Shown here one piece after another: positions 58,560 through 64,000 of a stretch of DNA of 64,000 bases (positions are counted from its first letter, which is position 1; the number at the start of each line of letters is the position of its first letter). Source of the DNA: Nocardia aurea (lineage in GTDB: Bacteria > Actinomycetota > Actinomycetes > Mycobacteriales > Mycobacteriaceae); assembly GCF_003123685.1 (NCBI RefSeq), contig NZ_QCYJ01000175.1:124001-188000 (forward strand). The letters are read 5' to 3'. The notes beneath the pieces are model-generated. The model saw only the letters and a list, made by a program, of their open reading frames with translations. It was not told where the DNA came from and did no database searches. The position numbers and the translations under genes were made by a program.

Positions 58560-60554
58560 TTAGCCGTAGCGTCTTTTAATTTCTGCCAACGTTGTGCGGA
58601 GCAAAGATGCGGACCCACTTCCGTCCACGTACGCAATCTTCTCGCTACTGGTGTGGCACGAGATGAATCCGGTTGCGGCGTGCTTCGCGCATCGAGTGAT
58701 CAACACAACCAGGTCTGCGCTTTGCACCCACAGGCGCAGGCGGGGGCTGCCGACGTGGTCAGAAGAGCAGGTGACTCGGGCATTCGGTGCGAGGGCGCGA
58801 AGCTGCTCGGTCACCCGACCCAGTACCTTCTCGTCAAGTGAGTAGAGAAGGATGCTCACATTGGCGGCGCGCCACACCTCCGGCTCCAACTGTTCGTCGT
58901 CTTGCTCAATTTGCCACGGCAATCCGAGCTCGAGTTCTCCGTCGAGCACCCGAGCAAATGCAATATCGGTGGGGTCCAGTCGTTCCGAATGTCTGGAGAG
59001 CGGAGTCAGCAAGCGGTAGCTAAGCTGTTGCCGCGCAGCTTCATCGGGACATGCCGACAACACCAGTGTGTCGACGATGTCCAGGACGACCGACGCCCGC
59101 TCCGGAGCAACCCAGCGGTCGGACTCCGAGCCGATCTCCCAGAGCATGCGCTGGTAATGGTCGGCGTTCGGGGCACCGCGCAGTGCGACACCGAGCAGCG
59201 CTTGAATCGCCAACAGGTCGCCGGGGTTGAATCGGCTGTGTGTGAGTGCGTTAAGGATGAAGGCCTCCGCACTGAAAGCTGCCGGATCGTCGTAGCCTGC
59301 GGCCTCGAGGAAAGCGCCTACTGCACTCCATGCCTGTTCAGCGGCTTCATCCCTCAAACCGTCCAGCAGGCCAGCGATCTCTTCATCGTCCTGGGCGGGC
59401 GGTGGCCAGTCTTGCCAACTGGACTCCCTGAGCACGTTGAGCACGGCTGGAGAGTTGTCGGAGATTGCCGCCAGCAGTTCGCTCCAAGAGCGAATAGCGG
59501 ATTGCGTTGCAGGAGCGGTCTCCAGTTCAGGAGAGTCGTCCTCGACCCTGCTCAGCAGTTGTTCGCGTACCGCCTCCGGAAGCTCCTCGAATCGGTCCAT
59601 TCTATGTAACTCGTCCTTCGCGTGCTTCAGCAGGCTGTGATCGTCTCCGATGATTCCCGCGAGCACCGCGATCGTCCACGCGCTGATTGAACGCATCCTG
59701 AGCGGGCCGTTCAACAACTCCTGGAGGTAGGTTCCGGTGTCCATGAGCACCTGGAACGCCGCGTCGAGGTCACCAGTTGCGAGGTAGTCCTCGATCGCGC
59801 TGAAGTACAGGGATTCGAGAAGAGCTTCGCGCACAGGTGTAGGAGGCTCCTGCCTGATGATGTCGACTAGGCGAGGCAGTGCCTGGATTTCGGCGTCCTT
59901 ACCGAGCCGGTTGAGCCGTTTGATTGTCAGGTACGCCAGATTGCTGGCGTCTAGTCCGCCGACCTCACGCAGTTGGTCGAGGATTGCCGCCGAACTCGCC
60001 TCGCCACCGGCGGCCAGTGCGGCGTCGAACTCGGCCAAGAGCCTGCCGGCAGACTTTACGACGCGCCAGGACCGAGTCGGCCGGTTCGCGAGCGCCTCTT
60101 GCATCAGACGCATCGCGTCAGTCAATCTTCCCCGCTGTTTTGGCATCGGCCCCGCACCGAGGCGAAATACAGCTGCAGGATCCACGTACTCAAGGAGGAT
60201 CCTCTCGATCTCAACCCCCGCATCAAGCTGAGCGGGGCGTTCCATAGAGGAGTCAGCGAGGTAGCTAGGTCCCGCAAATGCCTTAATGAGTTCCGCTGTG
60301 GGGACAACGTCCTCCCGCTTGTCTACCACCACGTAGATGGCGAAGCGATCCAACGACTTCTTCAACCAGGGCAATACCAGTGCTATCTCAGGCCGATTCA
60401 GGGCGTTGTCGACGAACGGCCTGGTACGGTCCGCCCATTCGTAGTCCTCGGCCATATCCGGCCACGCATCGTTGACGGGTGCCGCGAAGTAGGCTTCGAG
60501 CAACCATCGGATCTGTTCCGGCGTCCGGGTCGAAAGAACCTCGGTCTCGGTCAC
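58560..60554 (-). CDS. dpdD: DpdD-like protein
   Basis: The 664-aa protein is rich in Leu, Ala and Glu helices throughout, with no classical enzyme motif visible by eye. The segments SWTIAVLAGIIG and WTSELLAAISDNSP-like helices and a C-terminal YSLDEKVLGRVTEQLRALAPNARVTCSSDH follow one another. Size, helical nature and position right after the DpdK-like gene fit the DpdD family of dpd clusters, which has no known activity. Its GTG overlaps the stop of the DpdK-like gene by four bases (GTGA), so it is coupled. A solenoid-like scaffold is plausible. Confidence 0.6.
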   Translation of the reverse strand: MTETEVLSTRTPEQIRWLLEAYFAAPVNDAWPDMAEDYEWADRTRPFVDNALNRPEIALVLPWLKKSLDRFAIYVVVDKREDVVPTAELIKAFAGPSYLADSSMERPAQLDAGVEIERILLEYVDPAAVFRLGAGPMPKQRGRLTDAMRLMQEALANRPTRSWRVVKSAGRLLAEFDAALAAGGEASSAAILDQLREVGGLDASNLAYLTIKRLNRLGKDAEIQALPRLVDIIRQEPPTPVREALLESLYFSAIEDYLATGDLDAAFQVLMDTGTYLQELLNGPLRMRSISAWTIAVLAGIIGDDHSLLKHAKDELHRMDRFEELPEAVREQLLSRVEDDSPELETAPATQSAIRSWSELLAAISDNSPAVLNVLRESSWQDWPPPAQDDEEIAGLLDGLRDEAAEQAWSAVGAFLEAAGYDDPAAFSAEAFILNALTHSRFNPGDLLAIQALLGVALRGAPNADHYQRMLWEIGSESDRWVAPERASVVLDIVDTLVLSACPDEAARQQLSYRLLTPLSRHSERLDPTDIAFARVLDGELELGLPWQIEQDDEQLEPEVWRAANVSILLYSLDEKVLGRVTEQLRALAPNARVTCSSDHVGSPRLRLWVQSADLVVLITRCAKHAATGFISCHTSSEKIAYVDGSGSASLLRTTLAEIKRRYG

Positions 60555-61072
60555 GTCGCACCTTCCCAACGCCGTTCCAGGTCGATTCGTGCCTGGCCGG
60601 GCTCACGCCCGCCCTGGATATAGGTGACCGCCTCGTCGTTCACTGTCATTCCGCGGATGGTGAAGTTCATGGATCCGGTAAGCAGCCACTCCTGCCCGCA
60701 GAGAGTCTTCTCGTGAATTTCAGGTGCCTGAATCACCTTGAGGCGTCCCTGAGGTGCCATGGCCTTCAACCGGTGCAGGAATGGAGCATTGTGGTTGTCG
60801 GGGCGGGTGACGATGCGTATATGGGCTCCTGCCGTGTTGATCCTGGCCAGTGCGTCGGACAACCGGCATACGGTAATCGACTCGTCTCCGAACACTGCAT
60901 CGAATTCACCTGCGGAGTTGTCGATCACGTCGATATCGGTGATCCATGGCGATACCAGCCAAATCAGCGGACTGGGAGCGAGCATCTCGGACAACAACAC
61001 GGCCCGCAGGACCGGTGCAACTCTGATACGCGTCTGCTCGCTGATGCGAATGGTGCGCGCCGATCTGGTCAT
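60551..61072 (-). CDS. dpdK: Phospholipase-D-fold nuclease, DpdK-like
   Basis: The 173-aa protein has one HKD motif: H120 and K122 in IHEKTLC, then GSMNF with N136. The N-terminal WLVSPWITDIDVIDN segment completes the PLD fold. Single-motif PLD proteins usually work as dimers, many as nucleases. In dpd clusters DpdK is the PLD-type member and may cut unmodified DNA. Its start overlaps the helicase gene stop by four bases, and its stop overlaps the dpdD-like start, so the three are coupled. Confidence 0.85.
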   Translation of the reverse strand: MTRSARTIRISEQTRIRVAPVLRAVLLSEMLAPSPLIWLVSPWITDIDVIDNSAGEFDAVFGDESITVCRLSDALARINTAGAHIRIVTRPDNHNAPFLHRLKAMAPQGRLKVIQAPEIHEKTLCGQEWLLTGSMNFTIRGMTVNDEAVTYIQGGREPGQARIDLERRWEGAT

Positions 61073-64000
61073 TGCACCGCCTCCCTGATCTCCACACGCA
61101 AGGTGGTGCGATCGGAGTGCCTGACGATGTTCCGAACCTGCCCGTAGACGCGAAGGGCATCACGGTCGACAGGCAGAACTGGAAGCAGCACCAAAGCGTC
61201 AGCTATAGCCTGGTTTCCGCGGCTGCGACCTACCAGGTCGAGGCGACCGTGCTCGGCGAGTGCCGTTTGGTACCGCTCGATCCAGTCCGGGTCCTCAAGC
61301 TCGATCTCGAGCAACTGCTCCGTGTGTAGAGCGGCGGCCAACGCTCGCTCAACGGTGGCTTCCTGGCCGTATCCTTGGTAGTACTGCAGGTGCTGGTTCC
61401 GTGCCTGGTGGCCGCGGGGCCACAGCACACTGAACGCCTGATCAGCAGTCAGTTCGCGCTCGTTGTCGGCAAAGGAACCGCGGCTGGCAGCGTAGGCCAC
61501 CACACGCGCATCGACTTCCACCCCAAGTCTCTGCTCCAACATGATCCAGTCCTCTACCAGACGCAACGCTGTGCGGTCCGAGGCAGGGTCCGAGCCTGGG
61601 CGCAGCAGGCGGGTCGACAAGGCGGCAACTGCGGCGTGCCGAGGCGGCCCACTAAGAGCCGTCCACGCCTCACGCAGGTCTTTGAGCCCAGCTCCCGCAG
61701 CGTAGGTGGATCGGGCATGCCGCAACTTGGCAATGGCGCTCGCCGCTGCACCGGAAGGATTTGCCGTCAACTCTTTCAGGAGTTCCAGCATCGCCGCGTC
61801 CACGTGCTCATGCTCTCCCGGGGCCAGCATCGAGTCGACGAGCGTCCAGAATGCTCGCGGGTCCTGCGAATAGTTCTGGACCAGGTACTCGACCACGCCG
61901 ACACCTCCGATCGACGTCTCGGTCAGCCATACCACGTCGTGGTCTCCCTGCGTCCCCTCGAAGACGTCGACGGTGAGATCCTTGTCCTGGGCATGTGGGC
62001 AGGCACGAATTGATGCGGCGAGGATCGCGGCGGCAACCGTGTGCGTGTATACCTGCCTGGCCAACGACGCCGTCTGGTTCACGATGTCCGGATCCGCCAG
62101 GAGTCGGCCTGCACGATTGACGGTGTCGATGACGTCCTGCTGCGCGGCCAGCGCCGAGAGATCCTGGACGAGTCGTTCTGTCGCCGACACGGTCGAACCG
62201 GGCGCCTCGGTGCTCCGATACATGACGGTGAGAATCTCTTGGAGTTGATCACGCCATGCCCCACCAGCTAGCTTCGCGTGCACCTCCGAGCCTGGGGCCC
62301 CGTCCGCCCCGGTGAGGGTGTAAGCGGTGAGGTAGATCTGGGCTAGCCACTCCCGCTGGAACCTGTTCGCTACGTCGTCGAGAGCGGGATCTGTTCGCAC
62401 CGCATCGAAGAAAGCGACCGACCGCCATTGAGGTGACGCAAGGTAGGCGCGAAATCCGGGGCTGTCGAGATCAGGACGCCTGAGGACGAACTTGATCCCA
62501 TCAACATCCAGGTGGAAGCCCAGGGCTGCCGGTCGACCGTCGAGCAGGTATGCGATCTTCCGCCGCTCATCAACCCGCTGGTTGGTACGCGCGACGACAC
62601 TGTCCGCCCCGATCGTCATCCGCCGAACCTCGACCGGGTTCCCGCTCCGGTGGGAGCAGAACCCAACCTCGACCAGTCGGGTGCTCCATAGCGACGGATT
62701 CGGGATATCAGCCGCGTTAGGCGGTGCGCTGTCGTTGACCACGATCTCGCTGACCCATAAGGGAACGCCCTGGGACCTTGTGTTGATATCGGGGTCCGGC
62801 TCCGTCATGCGGATGCAGGTCGGACGGACTACCTGGAAACTTCTGTCGTCAGGGCCCTTCCACACACCTTCCACGGTCGCGCCCGGACCGACCACTGTCC
62901 GCAGGTCGAGTTCGTCGGAACCGGCCTGAGGTGCGATCCAAGTTCGATCGTCGTCGCGTCGGTATGCATATCGTTTGCTGACTCTCCCAGGTACGGCCTC
63001 ACGTAGTGCCTGCGCGATACCCAGCGCCTCCGGCTCGTCTTGATCATCGAAAGGCAATATTAACTCGACCTCGGGGAGGTTCAGAGGTGCGAACAGCGAG
63101 GTTGTCAGAAATTCCGGAAGCAGCTTTCCTCGACCAGCGCCGGGATCTTCACGGGCTGGCTTCCACCGTGTATTCAGCCTCCTCAACGCTGTCGGAACTG
63201 CGGACAGCAGTAACGATCTGGGTGGATCCCACAAGATCGCTCGGACGTCGTCGGGGCCGATCTGCAACGCACTTTGGATATGCTTCGCAAGGTGGTCCTG
63301 GGTCACTTGATCTTCCAGTGCGTCGCGAAGGATCTGGGCCACAGTCTCATACACGGAATCGTCAAACTGGTGTTCACTCCACGGGCTTGTCAGCACAGTG
63401 CGAGGGTCGACATAGCACTTTCGTGCGCGCATTCGAACACCCAACCAGTCGAACATGGCCTGCGTGGCTTGGATCTTCTGAATGAACCTGTTGCCAACAG
63501 GCAAGGTCGGGGCGGTCAAGACCGGAGTGAACAACGATTCGTAGGCCTGGTAGGCCAGGCGATCACGCCCATACTCCGACAGCGTCACTACAGTGATTGG
63601 CCGGGTGTCCCGGAGACGACCGGCCCGTCCTCGCCGCTGGATGAACGCTGCCGGATTACGCGGCGCCTTGTGTTGTAGTACCAACCCGACCCGGGCGTCA
63701 TTGACGCCTACTTCCAGTGACGGTGAGGCGACAGTGAAGTCGGCGTCTCGGTCCATCCCCGCGTCCTGTGACGAAGTCCGGCCGATCCGCAGGTATTGCT
63801 GTCTGAGGTCCGGAGACAGCAGGTGCCCGATCTTCTCCACCACACGCCACACCTGGCCGTCACGCTCGCGATCTGCCTCAAAGCTTCCCGCTGAAGATCG
63901 CAGCGCAGCCAGGATCGGCTGCTGACCATTGCGCATCGACCGGTTCTGCCCGCCTTCGGCGTCGCGGAAGTCGTCATAGAAGCGGTTGGTCACGTCCAAA
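61069..64000 (-). CDS. dpdJ: Partial DEAD/DEAH-box helicase, DpdJ-like
   Basis: The 3' part only (about 976 codons) is present; the gene runs off the window at 64000. It has helicase motif V (VASPSLEVGVND near residue 90) and motif VI (AFIQRRGRAGRLRDTRPITVVTLSEYGRD near 115-140). A very long C-terminal region without clear motifs follows, with conserved-looking FTVMYRSTEAPG and DVFEGTQGDHDVVWLTETSIGGVG. The N-terminal ATPase motifs (Walker A and DEAD box) must lie outside. The large helicase plus PLD nuclease plus DpdD order matches the restriction half of dpd clusters. DpdF is the main alternative name. Confidence 0.75.
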   Translation of the reverse strand, partial: LDVTNRFYDDFRDAEGGQNRSMRNGQQPILAALRSSAGSFEADRERDGQVWRVVEKIGHLLSPDLRQQYLRIGRTSSQDAGMDRDADFTVASPSLEVGVNDARVGLVLQHKAPRNPAAFIQRRGRAGRLRDTRPITVVTLSEYGRDRLAYQAYESLFTPVLTAPTLPVGNRFIQKIQATQAMFDWLGVRMRARKCYVDPRTVLTSPWSEHQFDDSVYETVAQILRDALEDQVTQDHLAKHIQSALQIGPDDVRAILWDPPRSLLLSAVPTALRRLNTRWKPAREDPGAGRGKLLPEFLTTSLFAPLNLPEVELILPFDDQDEPEALGIAQALREAVPGRVSKRYAYRRDDDRTWIAPQAGSDELDLRTVVGPGATVEGVWKGPDDRSFQVVRPTCIRMTEPDPDINTRSQGVPLWVSEIVVNDSAPPNAADIPNPSLWSTRLVEVGFCSHRSGNPVEVRRMTIGADSVVARTNQRVDERRKIAYLLDGRPAALGFHLDVDGIKFVLRRPDLDSPGFRAYLASPQWRSVAFFDAVRTDPALDDVANRFQREWLAQIYLTAYTLTGADGAPGSEVHAKLAGGAWRDQLQEILTVMYRSTEAPGSTVSATERLVQDLSALAAQQDVIDTVNRAGRLLADPDIVNQTASLARQVYTHTVAAAILAASIRACPHAQDKDLTVDVFEGTQGDHDVVWLTETSIGGVGVVEYLVQNYSQDPRAFWTLVDSMLAPGEHEHVDAAMLELLKELTANPSGAAASAIAKLRHARSTYAAGAGLKDLREAWTALSGPPRHAAVAALSTRLLRPGSDPASDRTALRLVEDWIMLEQRLGVEVDARVVAYAASRGSFADNERELTADQAFSVLWPRGHQARNQHLQYYQGYGQEATVERALAAALHTEQLLEIELEDPDWIERYQTALAEHGRLDLVGRSRGNQAIADALVLLPVLPVDRDALRVYGQVRNIVRHSDRTTLRVEIREAVQ

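Larger units (their letters stand above)
45024..64000. mobile_element. tRNA-Pro-associated genomic island with dpd cargo (right end outside)
   Basis: The island begins at an intact tRNA-Pro(GGG) followed by a tyrosine integrase and excisionase reading toward the tRNA. It continues through a second integrase and a coiled-coil gene to the dpd cluster, which is still open at the window edge. The sequence between about 50 and 57 kb is visibly more AT-rich and uses rarer codons than the flanking chromosome. I found no second copy of the tRNA-Pro 3' end in the window, so the right attachment site probably lies beyond 64000. Element boundaries are inferred, and more than one element may be nested. 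Confidence 0.65.

Noticed and set aside
1..64000. CRISPR array or rRNA genes
   Set aside because: No regular short repeats with spacers and no rRNA-like sequence were seen in the window.

Overview
The window is high-GC actinobacterial DNA, most likely from the Nocardia/Rhodococcus branch of the Mycobacteriales. This rests on the codon bias, frequent GTG and TTG starts, F420-type enzymes, a mycofactocin-type dehydrogenase, a SARP regulator, and GAF-domain regulators beside a flavin monooxygenase. No species can be named from the sequence alone.

Region 1 (1-20.9 kb) is a catabolic locus. It encodes an F420-type oxidoreductase, a Rieske oxygenase, a rubredoxin with its reductase, alcohol and aldehyde dehydrogenases, an acyl-CoA ligase, a CoA transferase, a thiolase, a crotonase and two amidohydrolases. 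Nearly every transcription unit carries the same 19-bp operator, TACnGTA-N5-TACnGTA, so one regulator encoded outside the window probably controls them all. The logic is oxygenation, oxidation to acid, CoA activation and beta-oxidation-like cleavage. The substrate is unknown, possibly a terpenoid or steroid-like ring compound.

Region 2 (20.9-45 kb) is ordinary chromosome: a NarL-type two-component system, a SWIM/DUF6493-like pair, an SGNH acyltransferase, the nitrite reductase genes nirBD, a carotenoid oxygenase, two esterases, an aldehyde dehydrogenase/DUF779 operon, two GAF regulators, an FAD monooxygenase and a crotonase.

Region 3 (45.0-64 kb, open at the right edge) is a genomic island next to an intact tRNA-Pro(GGG). 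The integration module has an integrase and an excisionase. A second integrase follows, with an orphan tRNA-Ala 3' end beside it, then a coiled-coil protein and about 1.3 kb of apparently degenerate DNA.

The cargo is a dpd-type system that inserts 7-deazaguanine into DNA. FolE2, QueD, QueE and QueC make preQ0 from GTP. DpdA, with two DGQHR (DpdB-like) proteins, would exchange it into DNA, and a YaaA/DUF6884-like protein may convert the nitrile to the amide. A convergent operon encodes a helicase (DpdJ-like, cut by the window edge), a phospholipase-D-fold nuclease (DpdK-like) and a DpdD-like protein, probably the restriction arm. Start codons were chosen from ribosome-binding sites and overlaps and differ from the longest open frame in many places.
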